From assembly GCF_013376455.1 (NCBI RefSeq), contig NZ_CP045504.1, positions 1,933,501 through 1,997,500 of the forward strand: 64,000 nt of DNA, written 5' to 3'. The number at the start of each line of letters is the position of its first letter. Within the stretch, counting starts at the first letter, position 1. The notes beneath the pieces are model-generated. The model did no database searches. It had not been told where the DNA came from and was given only the letters and a program-made list of their open reading frames with translations. Both the position numbers and the translations under genes were made by a program. Shown here in pieces: positions 9,940 through 17,264 of this stretch. The DNA is from Desulfolutivibrio sulfodismutans DSM 3696 (GTDB taxonomy: Bacteria; Desulfobacterota; Desulfovibrionia; Desulfovibrionales; Desulfovibrionaceae).

Positions 9940-10161
9940 ATGAACGACGACGCCCTGACCCTGGATCTGCGGGACAAATGCTGAGGGCTTGGCATGGAGA
10001 TAGGTTGGTATCTCCGCTTATCCCGAAGTAAACGGCTGGAATTTCTGACGAAGAAGGATGCTCTGGCGATCCTGGAGGATCAGGTGGCCACGGTGTCCGG
10101 CTGGAAGCTTGCGGTGACCGAGGCCGACGATCACCTTGTGGGGGTCTTCACGCGCGTCTAG
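9940..10161 (+). CDS. candidate selenoprotein of the TusA/SirA family (in-frame UGA read as Sec)
   Basis: The frame starts at ATG 9940 and reads MNDDALTLDLRDKC, then TGA at 9982-9984, then continues open to TAG at 10159-10161, giving 73 residues with Sec at 15. The part before the UGA matches the TusA/SirA motif LDxRGxxCP. The part after it matches the rest of that fold: RLEFLTKKDALAILEDQ for the usual 'levltddpga..di', then SGWKLAVTEADDHLVGVFTR for 'GhelleveeedgvyrflirK'. UGA therefore replaces the residue next to the conserved Cys, giving Cys-Sec. A 7-bp hairpin with loop GGUUGG lies 11 nt after the UGA (9996-10015). SirA-like selenoproteins are known, and Desulfovibrionaceae are rich in Sec proteins. 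Alternatives: a nonsense-mutated gene or a sequencing error. Likely a sulfur-carrier or redox protein co-transcribed with the GDT1-like gene. Confidence 0.75.
9996..10015 (+). promoter_or_regulatory. bacterial SECIS-like hairpin
   Basis: GGAGATA (9996-10002), loop GGTTGG, TATCTCC (10009-10015): a perfect 7-bp stem with a 6-nt loop starting GG. Exactly 11 nt separate the UGA from the stem, and 18 nt separate it from the loop. This fits the known bacterial SECIS layout (upper stem-loop about 11 nt from the UGA, G in the first loop positions, GGU as in E. coli fdhF). The hairpin lies within the coding frame, as bacterial SECIS elements do. Confidence 0.75.
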
Positions 10162-10286
10162 CATTGCGCCCGGGCGATGCGCGTATCCTGTCTGAACGGT
10201 AGACTCTTTTGAACAGCGGTTGTTTTCCAAGAAAAATACGGAGGTTCTTTTCCGGACCCCCGCTTCAGTCCCCCTGCACCAACCCG

Positions 10287-10547
10287 CTATGATCCAGATC
10301 GACCGCCCGCGCCTTGTGAGGCCCACATGATCAGATGGTAGCCCCGGGAGCCGATATTCTGGATGATCTCCTGGTATTTCGAGGCGATGGCTGGCGTTTC
10401 TTCCTCTTTTCCCCGTGACATGCGCAAGAACTTGACCTTGCCCAGTTCCTCCCGAATCCCCTCCGGAATGGCGTCAAGCCCGTCGCGTTCCCGCAAAAAC
10501 AGATAGGTGGTGGGACTTTTCCGGCTTTGGTGAATGGCAAACTGCAT
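10287..10547 (-). CDS. YcgL-domain protein
   Basis: A small 86-residue cytoplasmic protein. MQFAIHQSRKSPTTYLFL, then DAIPEGIREELGKVKFLRM and a late GYHLIMW segment, follow the pattern of the YcgL domain (short beta strand, 'TYLYV', 'VPEeL...fG'). The biochemical role of YcgL is unknown. ATG 10547 follows GGGGAG at good spacing. It begins 21 bases after the stop of the membrane protein gene at 10568-11389 and is the last gene of the run that starts at the universal stress protein. It converges on the candidate selenoprotein gene. Confidence 0.7.
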   Translation of the reverse strand: MQFAIHQSRKSPTTYLFLRERDGLDAIPEGIREELGKVKFLRMSRGKEEETPAIASKYQEIIQNIGSRGYHLIMWASQGAGGRSGS

Positions 10548-10567
10548 GGCGTTCTCCCCAGACCCGC

Positions 10568-11389
10568 TTAGTCCTTGCCTGTCGCGTCTTCACGCGGCGC
10601 AACGAGATCCTGCGTGACGAAATGTCCCAGTTCTGCCTGTCCGTCGCCGGTCAGGACGGCCGTGGAGTCGGTTTCCGTGCTCCCCGTGACCTTGGCCCGG
10701 CCAACGGTCAGACCGGCCTCGTTTTGCACGCATACCAAAGCGCCCGGCAAAACCCCGTGATCCCTCCCCAGCCCGAACGATATCTGGAGCCCCTCGGGGG
10801 AGCGCTTGATCATATATATTTCGGCTTTTCCTCTTGCGGCCATGTCCCGCTCCATTTTTTTGGCAAGAAAAAAGACCGTCAATCCGCACAGTATCGCCAG
10901 CGGAAAAAGGCTGGCTGCGGCGGCGTACGGATGAAATCCCACATAGCGCATGACATAGGCGGCGGCGTTGGCGCGCTTGCTTGGCGCGTCGGCATAGACC
11001 CGGAAAGTGAACGTCAGGGCGGCGTGGGGTTTTTCCTCTTTTTCCCCGCGCACGGTCACCATGTACTTTCCGGCTGCGGCGTTTTGCGCCGCAGTGGCCT
11101 CGCCCTTCCACATGAAACCGCCCATCCAAAACCCCTTGTATGTCGATTCGGGGCGAAACTGTATGGTCTCAAGCGGTCCTTCAATGATCAGGTCTTTGAT
11201 ATCCGTCGCATCCGGGGGCATGTGGCCGCTTACCACCATGGATTCTCCCGGAAGCAAATCGAAGGTGTTGAATTCCTGCCGCAGTTGCGAGGTCAGTCCG
11301 TCGATGACGCACAGGACGATGATGGCCATGCACAGTCCGCCGATCCGGCTCGCAACGTTTCGCAGGGTTCCAACCGTTTTTTCGTTCAT
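10568..11389 (-). CDS. membrane-anchored protein of unknown function
   Basis: 273 residues: an N-terminal membrane segment (about 18-36, GGLCMAIIVLCVIDGL), an extracytoplasmic domain (about 40-165) with beta-rich character, a second membrane segment (about 175-200, PYAAAASLFPLAILCGLTVFFLAKK), and a cytoplasmic tail. The tail contains ALVCVQNEAGLTVGRAKVTG, resembling a small beta-barrel. I do not recognise the family. ATG 11389 overlaps the stop of the preceding membrane gene (ATGA), so they are coupled. Context (TauE/SafE exporter, lipoprotein) suggests an envelope complex handling a sulfonate or sulfite-like anion; that is inference. Confidence 0.75.
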   Translation of the reverse strand: MNEKTVGTLRNVASRIGGLCMAIIVLCVIDGLTSQLRQEFNTFDLLPGESMVVSGHMPPDATDIKDLIIEGPLETIQFRPESTYKGFWMGGFMWKGEATAAQNAAAGKYMVTVRGEKEEKPHAALTFTFRVYADAPSKRANAAAYVMRYVGFHPYAAAASLFPLAILCGLTVFFLAKKMERDMAARGKAEIYMIKRSPEGLQISFGLGRDHGVLPGALVCVQNEAGLTVGRAKVTGSTETDSTAVLTGDGQAELGHFVTQDLVAPREDATGKD

Positions 11390-11637
11390 GATTGCGTCGA
11401 TTCCGCCTGGGTCTGTTTTTCGCGCAGAAGCCGCACGGAAACATATCCCGCGATCATGGTGGGCACAAGCATGGAAAAGAAGCTTTTCATGAACGTTGGA
11501 GTAAATACGTCGGGGTTGGCTTTGGCCAGATACATGGCCACGCACAGCTCGGCCAGCATCAGGACATCCACCGCGATCACGACGATTTTCTGCCTGGTGT
11601 TGAGTTCGTGAGCGGGAAGCTTGTTTTCGTCGTTCAT
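11386..11637 (-). CDS. small two-helix membrane protein
   Basis: 83 residues with two hydrophobic segments, IVVIAVDVLMLAELCVAMYLA (about 19-39) and FFSMLVPTMIAGYVSVRLL (about 53-71), and a polar tail. No known family recognised. ATG 11637 follows GGAGG at 7 bases. Its stop overlaps the next start by 4 bases, so the two membrane proteins are probably made in equal amounts and may form a complex. Confidence 0.72.
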   Translation of the reverse strand: MNDENKLPAHELNTRQKIVVIAVDVLMLAELCVAMYLAKANPDVFTPTFMKSFFSMLVPTMIAGYVSVRLLREKQTQAESTQS

Positions 11638-11665
11638 GGCGTCCTCCGTTTTATTTCCCTGTGTG

Positions 11666-11704
11666 TGGTCCGCCCGGCCAATATCGGCGATGCCGGGCGG
11701 ACCA
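11666..11704. other. intercistronic hairpin in the exporter operon
   Basis: A perfect 13-bp inverted repeat (TGGTCCGCCCGGC and complement, 13-nt loop) lies between the lipoprotein gene and the next membrane gene. No T-run follows on the coding strand, so mRNA processing or partial attenuation is more likely than full termination. Confidence 0.5.
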
Positions 11705-11717
11705 TTCGAGGGGGGGG

Positions 11718-12305
11718 TTACTTCTTGAAGATGTCGGTCTTGCTGATGTTCATGAAACGCAGGGCCTTGCCGTCTTCCTTGTAGTAAATGCGCACTTCAT
11801 CGCCCGCATCCCACTCGGCGTCGGGATACTTCATGAACTCGTCGCCCACCTGCACCACCACATACAGCTTCTGCCGACCGGAATAAATGGTGATGGTCTT
11901 CTTGTCCTTGTCCACGGCGGGCAACTTCTTGTCCTTGACCAGGGGATCGTCGCGACCCACGCCGTCCTTTTTCTCGACCAACTTGAACGGGACATGCACG
12001 AAGTTCTGGATGGCCCCGTCGTAAAAGGTGATCTCACTCTTTTCCATGTCCAGCTTCATCCGTCCGCCGGCCTTGGGCTCCGGACCCATTTCACTGGGGT
12101 CCGTGGGCAGGGAATAGGTCAGAGGCGGCAGATACGAGTAGTCCGGGTTAAGCGTATCTATCTTCTTGTCACGGATGATCGTGACCATCTTTTTTTCCTT
12201 GTCAAAGGCCACAACCCGCCCCTGATCCACCTTGCCGTACTCTCCGCAGCCCAGGATGAACATCACCGGGAGGGCGAGGAGCAGGTTCAACCACATGCGT
12301 CTCAT
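11718..12305 (-). CDS. lipoprotein of unknown function
   Basis: 195 residues with a lipoprotein signal (MRRMWLNLLLALPVMFILGC; lipobox I-L-G-C at Cys 20), so probably anchored in the envelope. The mature part is polar and beta-rich, with repeated motifs such as KKMVTIIRDKKI and KKTITIYSGRQKLYVVVQ and a charged, Lys-rich C-terminus. It resembles Desulfovibrio-restricted lipoproteins (possibly DUF4881, from memory). ATG 12305 has AGGAGG upstream. It lies directly downstream of the TauE/SafE exporter gene in the same orientation. Confidence 0.78.
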   Translation of the reverse strand: MRRMWLNLLLALPVMFILGCGEYGKVDQGRVVAFDKEKKMVTIIRDKKIDTLNPDYSYLPPLTYSLPTDPSEMGPEPKAGGRMKLDMEKSEITFYDGAIQNFVHVPFKLVEKKDGVGRDDPLVKDKKLPAVDKDKKTITIYSGRQKLYVVVQVGDEFMKYPDAEWDAGDEVRIYYKEDGKALRFMNISKTDIFKK

Positions 12306-12351
12306 GGAATCCTCCTTGTCGCTTCTTTGTTGTCCGCGTATCGCCGTCCCG

Positions 12352-13407
12352 CTAACCCCGGGCCTTCTTGGCCGCGATCTCCCGCTTGGCGCCCTGCACC
12401 ATCCTGATGGTGATGTAGGCCGACAGGGCCACAACCAGACCGTTGACCAGCCAAACCGCCAGGATATCCGTGGTGGCCTTGGTACCCGCGATGTAGTCCG
12501 GGATGAGCTTGAGGACGATGGACACGATGCAGCCGATGACTGCCGTGCCGAAAGCGATACGGATGCCGTAGCCCTTGATGTACTTGGTGGCCACGGAGCC
12601 GACCTGGGCGCCCACGGACGCGCCGACCAGCATGATAAGGGCGGCCACGAGCTCGGTGCGGCCCTTATAGGTGAAGGAACCGGCGCCGTAGAGGCCGGAG
12701 ATCATGACCTCGAAAAGGTCGGTGCCCACAGCCACGTGGGTCGGGCAGCCGAGGAGATAGATCAGGGACGGCATGCGGATAAGTCCGCCGCCGATGCCCA
12801 GGATGCCGGCCAGCCAGCCAGTAAGGAAGGACACGAAGATGGGCAGCCAGGCCGAGCAGTAGATGCCCGCGACGTTCAGATGCACCATGGGCGGGATCTT
12901 GATCTTGTGCAGGGTCTTGTGCCACTCGATGCCCGTCGCCTTCTCATCCACCTTCTGCCCGGACGCCAGGGCGGCCCGGTCCTTGGCCCGGCGCTTGGCC
13001 ACGTCGTGGAAGACCAGCCAGGCGATAAAGGTAAGCAGGGCCAGGTACCCATACCGGACGACCTTGTCCACGCTGCCTATCCGCTCCAGCCACATGATCA
13101 TCTGGGCCCCGACCTCGAAACCCCCGACGGTGCCAACGATCATGATCACGCCGAGCTTGTAGTCCACGTTGCCGAACTTGCCGTGCCGCATGGTGGAAAT
13201 AAGCGATTTTCCTGCCATGTGCGCGATGTCCGTGCCGATGGCGAAGGCCATGGGGAACCCCAGGATGTTGAGGCCAGGAGTGACCATCCACGCCCCGCCC
13301 ATCCCGAAGAAGCCGCCGATGATGCCCACGCCCACGCCGAGGATGATAAGCCCCGGCCAGAATATGGTCACGCCCGAAATGGGCATGAGGATGTATAACC
13401 AGTCCAT
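12352..13407 (-). CDS. TauE/SafE-family sulfite/sulfonate exporter
   Basis: 351-residue inner-membrane protein with eight or more helices, matching the TauE/SafE family: GVGIIGGFFGMGGAWMVTP near the start and its repeat GWLAGILGIGGGLIRMPSL in the second half (the paired GxGGG motifs). The family exports sulfite, sulfoacetate or related anions, or imports sulfonates; direction cannot be read. A cytoplasmic loop (about 145-175) separates the two halves. The gene is embedded in a seven-gene run headed by a sigma-54 promoter at 14312. Confidence 0.85.
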   Translation of the reverse strand: MDWLYILMPISGVTIFWPGLIILGVGVGIIGGFFGMGGAWMVTPGLNILGFPMAFAIGTDIAHMAGKSLISTMRHGKFGNVDYKLGVIMIVGTVGGFEVGAQMIMWLERIGSVDKVVRYGYLALLTFIAWLVFHDVAKRRAKDRAALASGQKVDEKATGIEWHKTLHKIKIPPMVHLNVAGIYCSAWLPIFVSFLTGWLAGILGIGGGLIRMPSLIYLLGCPTHVAVGTDLFEVMISGLYGAGSFTYKGRTELVAALIMLVGASVGAQVGSVATKYIKGYGIRIAFGTAVIGCIVSIVLKLIPDYIAGTKATTDILAVWLVNGLVVALSAYITIRMVQGAKREIAAKKARG

Positions 13408-13489
13408 TCTGTTGCTCCTTTCCTCTTGTTCTCTCGTTTCCAGATTGGTTTGGCCTGGGGCCGCGCCGTAGTGGATGACGGGTATCGGC

Positions 13490-13786
13490 CTAGTGTTCCG
13501 CCAGATCGCGGGACTTGAGGTCGATGCCGACGAAGTGCATCACGATGTCCGCCAACACGCCGAAGATCACGCCCACGGTGGGGATGATGATGATGGTCAG
13601 GATCGTGAAATAGAGGTGGCTCTCGTTGTACAGATTGGACCACCAGGCCATGATGCCGGACAGCTTGCGGGTGTCGGCCACGATGACGATGCCCGCGCCG
13701 CCGCCCCCGGCCGCGAACGCGGCCATGGGCATGAGCAGAAACATCGCCGTCACCGCCACGATCATCTTTTTCCACAATGCCTTCAT
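13490..13786 (-). CDS. small exported membrane protein
   Basis: 98 residues: a cleavable-looking signal (VTAMFLLMPMAAFA, cut after AFA near residue 25), a Gly-rich start of the mature protein, and one strong membrane segment (LYFTILTIIIIPTVGVIFGVLADIV, about 58-82). A charged C-terminus (DLKSRDLAEH) follows. Family not recognised, but it lies immediately upstream of the TauE/SafE gene and could be an accessory subunit. ATG 13786 follows GGAGAG. Confidence 0.72.
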   Translation of the reverse strand: MKALWKKMIVAVTAMFLLMPMAAFAAGGGGAGIVIVADTRKLSGIMAWWSNLYNESHLYFTILTIIIIPTVGVIFGVLADIVMHFVGIDLKSRDLAEH

Positions 13787-13822
13787 GGAACTCTCCTCCT
13801 TGGGGATTGCAAACCGAAACGC

Positions 13823-14242
13823 CTACCGCACCACCAAAACCGAGCACGGAGCATGCGCCACCACCTTGGAGGCCACGCTGCCGATCAGAAATCTGTCCAG
13901 CCCCTTCTTGGTCCGGTTCCCAACGACCAGAAGGTCAATTTTATTGTCCTCGGCCATCTTGACGAGCAGATCCGCCGGGGAGACCCCCTGCTCCAAAAGC
14001 ACCTTGGCCTCGACGCCCAGTTCCTTGGCCTTGGCCGCATACTTCGCCGCACCGACCTTGGCTGCTGCCAGGCTCTTCTCCGTAATGTTCGCCGACTCGC
14101 CCAGGTAGTCGCCGATATCCAAGAAGTCCTCGGCCACCACGGCGATGGTCAATTCGCCGCCGCTTTGCTTGGCAATCTCCACTGCTTTTTCCAGAATGCC
14201 CGCCGCGTGCCCGGAGAGATCAAGAGCCGCCATAATCTTCAT
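13823..14242 (-). CDS. universal stress protein (UspA family)
   Basis: 139-residue Usp-domain protein: MKIMAALDLSGHA start, and the nucleotide-binding tail LVVGNRTKKGLDRFLIGSVASKV (G-x2-G-x9-G-S type) followed by HAPCSVLVV. The ATP-binding motif suggests a nucleotide-binding Usp. First gene of the run behind the sigma-54 promoter at 14312-14327, so it is probably induced together with the exporter genes by the divergent AAA+ regulator. Confidence 0.9.
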   Translation of the reverse strand: MKIMAALDLSGHAAGILEKAVEIAKQSGGELTIAVVAEDFLDIGDYLGESANITEKSLAAAKVGAAKYAAKAKELGVEAKVLLEQGVSPADLLVKMAEDNKIDLLVVGNRTKKGLDRFLIGSVASKVVAHAPCSVLVVR

Positions 14243-14311
14243 CGTAAGCCCCTCCTGTATGAGTTTTTCCCGCCAACCGCTGGTGCGGATCGCAAACGCT
14301 GCCCCTTTATG

Positions 14312-14327
14312 AGCAACCTCTGTGCCA
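14312..14327 (-). promoter_or_regulatory. sigma-54 (-24/-12) promoter
   Basis: The minus strand reads TGGCACAGAGGTTGC: TGGCAC, 5-nt spacer, TTGC, a near-perfect RpoN promoter. It points at the universal stress protein start about 70 bases away and stands next to a divergent AAA+ regulator gene. Predicted to drive the genes from 14242 down to 10287. Confidence 0.8.
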
Positions 14328-14363
14328 CTTTTTTCACCACACTGATTTTACTGACTTTTAATA

Positions 14364-14447
14364 GCGCAAACCAAATCCCACTTGACAATCACGCCGAGCT
14401 TTGCGCAATAAGACCCTGGGTTGGCGCACATTGCGCCCATGACGCAA
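14364..14447. promoter_or_regulatory. cluster of TTGCGCAA-type palindromes (candidate upstream activator sites)
   Basis: Between the sigma-54 promoter and the regulator gene lie GCGCAA (14364), TTGCGCAA (14401-14408, perfect palindrome), GGCGCA-CAT-TGCGCC (14423-14437, perfect 6-bp arms) and TTGCG-N7-CGCAA (14431-14447). They lie roughly 65-150 bases upstream of the predicted promoter start, the usual distance for enhancer sites bound by sigma-54 activators. A further copy occurs at 17138. Confidence 0.6.
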
Positions 14448-14505
14448 CCGGCCATTGCCCGGAATTCCGGGGAGTTCGACAAACGCGCCAAAGGAGGCGG
14501 CCTCC

Positions 14506-17100
14506 ATGCGCTTTCTGCGATATGAGGACAGTGAACCTGCGGCCCAGGCGTCGGCCTTTCTCTCCGACTGGAGCATCAGAAAAAAACTCCTGGTGACCAT
14601 GATCCCGGCCGTGGTGTGCATCCTGGTGGTCACCGGCTATGCCAGCCATCTCCTTTTCACCCACTATTTCTCCATCGCCCTGGAGCGCAACGCCATCGTC
14701 CTGACCATGGCCCAGGCTCACGAAATCGAATCCCTGTTCGCCACCTGCCGCAACGAACTGTCCATCCTGGCCACAAAACACCTGGACAAGGCCTCGCTGG
14801 CCGAGTTCCTCAAAAGCCGCAACACGGTCTACGGCGGACGCTACCGGGAGGTGGTCTTTGCCGGGGTGGACCCCAGGGAACAGATCTATCTGCTCTGCAA
14901 CCAGGGCGAACTCGTGGACATCCCCGTGGAATCGGCCGCGCTGATGAAAAACAGCCCCCTGATCATTCCCAAACGGGCCGGGGAGATGCAGCCGGGGGAC
15001 GTCCTGCCGAGCGGTCCCATCGACCTGTTTTTCCCGCCCACGGTCAGCCTGCCGGGCGTTGGCAACCTGAGCCTGAGCGTCTTCCGGTTTTTCACCCCGG
15101 TGGTCAACCCGGACGGCGCCCTGCGCGGCTACCTGGTCCTGTCTCTGGACGCCCACGTCGCGCGCAACATCCTGTCGCTTTTCACTTCGCCCAAGTCGCC
15201 GCTCTACGGATTCCCGCGGGCCGCCGAAAACCGCTACAGCTTTTATTTCGACGACAAGGGCTGGATCCTCTTCCAATCCGAAAATGCGGACGAGCAGGAC
15301 AAGGAGCTCTCTGTGGAATTGGCCAGGGCCGGACTCATCGGGGACCAGGGCCGCACCGGCTTCGAGGCCGGGTTCCGGCCTTCCCCGCAGCACCAGGAAT
15401 ACTGGCGGATGATGGAGGAGATTCGCGCCGGGCGCTCCGGGCTGGGCAGCGCCTTTGCGGAATTTTTCAATTCCAAATCCGTGGCCAGCGAACAATTTCT
15501 CGGTTTTGCCCCGGTGCGTTTCCCGGTAAAGACCGATGAACCCGGCGAGGTGATCGGCGGCATCATCTATGTGGACCGCAGCCTGCTACCCCGGGCCGCC
15601 GAATTCGGCCAGTTCAACGTCATGTTCGGCATCGGCGTGGCCTCCATGCTGGCCGTCTCGCTGCTCATTTATTTCCTCAGCCGGATCATCACCCGTCCCA
15701 TCCTGCGGTTGGCCACAGAGGTCACGGCCATGCACGACGAAGGGCGGCTGCGGCGCATGGAGCTCCCCGAAAGCGACCACGAAACCTCTGTGCTCAAACG
15801 GTCCATCAATGACCTGATCGCCTCTTTGACCGCCAAGGACCAGGAGATACGGCGCAAGGAGGAATACCTGCGCACCGTGCAATCCCGTGAGACCGTGCGC
15901 CTGGACGGCGGTGCGCTGCTCGGCAAGGCGGGCGACATCCTGGGGTCCAGCCCGCCGATCACCGCCCTCTTGTCGCTGATCAGCAAGACCGCCGCCGCCG
16001 ATGCCGACGTGCTGGTGGTGGGCGAGACGGGGACCGGCAAGGAACTGACGGCCGAGGCCATCCACAAGCAAAGCGCCAGGTCCGGCAAGCCGTTTATCTC
16101 CATCAACTGCGGCGCGCTGGATGAAAACCTGCTCATGGACGCCATCTTCGGCCACGTCAAAGGGGCCTTCTCCGAGGCCAAGTCCGACCGCAAGGGGGCC
16201 TTTCTGGCCGCCGACGGCGGCACCCTGCACCTGGACGAAATCGGCAACGCCTCGGTCAAGGTCCAGCAATCCCTGCTGCGGGCCCTGTCCGTGCGCCGCA
16301 TCCGCCCCCTGGGCAGCGACACGGAGATCGATTTCGACGCCCGGGTCATCGCGGCAACCAACGTCAATCTGAAGGAGAAGGTCCAAAAGGGCGAATTCCG
16401 CGAAGACCTGTATTACCGGCTTCAGGTGCTGACCATCTCCACCCCGCCGTTGCGCGAACGCATGGAGGACATTCCCATCCTGGCCGGGCATTTCCTGCGC
16501 CAAGCCGCCGGGTTCACGGGCAAGGGGGAGGCCCACTTAAGCCGGGGCGCCCTGGAAAAACTCATGCGCCACGACTGGCCGGGAAACGTGCGCGAACTCA
16601 AAAACTGCCTGACCCGGGCCGTGGCCCTGGCCGAACGCGAGGTCATCTATGCCGAGGACATCAAGTTCGGGGACGAATGCCCGCGCCTTTTGCCCGATGA
16701 CGTGGAAGAGTCCGCCGCCCCCGGCTTTTTCGCCGCAGACGCGCCAACCGGCGGGCACGACGCCTTCCCCGAAGCGATATCCGATTCGCCCCCCAGGGAG
16801 GCCGTGACGCCGCCACCCGCCGCCCCGCCCCGCAATCCCGACAGCACCCCGGCCCCGACGTCCGGGGGACGCTTGGCTGAACAGGGCCTCAACCCCAGGC
16901 AGCGCAAGGCCCTGGCTGGCCTGGGCCACCTTGCGGCCATCAGCAGACAGGATTATCAGGATGCGGCCGGGTCGGACGTTCCAGATCGCACCGCCCAGCA
17001 TGATCTCAAGGAATTGGTGGAGAAAGGCTTTTTGCATAAATCCGGCCGGGGCCCATCCACCCGCTATCATCTCGCAAAGGGGCGCACGGACCTTGCGTGA
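14506..17100 (+). CDS. membrane-bound AAA+ sigma-54-type regulator with a winged-helix output domain
   Basis: 864 residues. Two membrane segments (about 28-53 and 367-392) enclose an extracytoplasmic sensor domain. A HAMP-like linker follows, then an AAA+ domain with Walker A GETGTGKE (506-513) and Walker B GGTLHLDEIG (about 571-580), and the R-finger region up to about 700. A Pro-rich linker leads to a C-terminal winged helix (about 800-860: DRTAQHDLKELVEKGFLHK). Two oddities stand out. The sigma-54 contact loop GAFTGA is GAFSEA (553-558), and the usual Fis-type HTH is replaced by a winged helix. The divergent sigma-54 promoter at 14312 implies it still works with RpoN. It probably senses an external ligand and switches on the exporter operon. 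ATG 14506 follows AAGGAGG. Confidence 0.85.
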   Translation: MRFLRYEDSEPAAQASAFLSDWSIRKKLLVTMIPAVVCILVVTGYASHLLFTHYFSIALERNAIVLTMAQAHEIESLFATCRNELSILATKHLDKASLAEFLKSRNTVYGGRYREVVFAGVDPREQIYLLCNQGELVDIPVESAALMKNSPLIIPKRAGEMQPGDVLPSGPIDLFFPPTVSLPGVGNLSLSVFRFFTPVVNPDGALRGYLVLSLDAHVARNILSLFTSPKSPLYGFPRAAENRYSFYFDDKGWILFQSENADEQDKELSVELARAGLIGDQGRTGFEAGFRPSPQHQEYWRMMEEIRAGRSGLGSAFAEFFNSKSVASEQFLGFAPVRFPVKTDEPGEVIGGIIYVDRSLLPRAAEFGQFNVMFGIGVASMLAVSLLIYFLSRIITRPILRLATEVTAMHDEGRLRRMELPESDHETSVLKRSINDLIASLTAKDQEIRRKEEYLRTVQSRETVRLDGGALLGKAGDILGSSPPITALLSLISKTAAADADVLVVGETGTGKELTAEAIHKQSARSGKPFISINCGALDENLLMDAIFGHVKGAFSEAKSDRKGAFLAADGGTLHLDEIGNASVKVQQSLLRALSVRRIRPLGSDTEIDFDARVIAATNVNLKEKVQKGEFREDLYYRLQVLTISTPPLRERMEDIPILAGHFLRQAAGFTGKGEAHLSRGALEKLMRHDWPGNVRELKNCLTRAVALAEREVIYAEDIKFGDECPRLLPDDVEESAAPGFFAADAPTGGHDAFPEAISDSPPREAVTPPPAAPPRNPDSTPAPTSGGRLAEQGLNPRQRKALAGLGHLAAISRQDYQDAAGSDVPDRTAQHDLKELVEKGFLHKSGRGPSTRYHLAKGRTDLA

Positions 17101-17101
17101 A

Positions 17102-17145
17102 ATGCGCAATCCGCTTTTCCCGCCACCGCAGCGGGAATTGCGCAA
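17102..17145. promoter_or_regulatory. second pair of TGCGCA palindromes after the regulator gene
   Basis: ATGCGCAAT (17102-17110) and the perfect palindrome TTGCGCAA (17138-17145) lie just after the regulator stop and before the NlpC/P60 gene. The motif is the same as in the 14.4-kb intergenic region, so the peptidase gene may belong to the same regulon. Confidence 0.5.
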
Positions 17146-17264
17146 AAAATGGCGCGAAACTCCCCGCAGCGCGCAAGACGCGCCTCGGCGGGATCACGGG
17201 CGTCCCCGGCGGGTCGGATCCTTTTCCAGGTTTATATCACACCGGTTTGCAAGGAGAACGCGGC

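Noticed and set aside
9994..10161. Separate small gene starting at ATG 9994 after the TGA
   Set aside because: It would lack the conserved Cys motif and has no ribosome site; the frame is continuous with the upstream 14 codons through the UGA and the hairpin fits a SECIS.
10018..10326. Minus-strand open frame over the candidate selenoprotein gene
   Set aside because: Antisense, no ribosome site and no family similarity.
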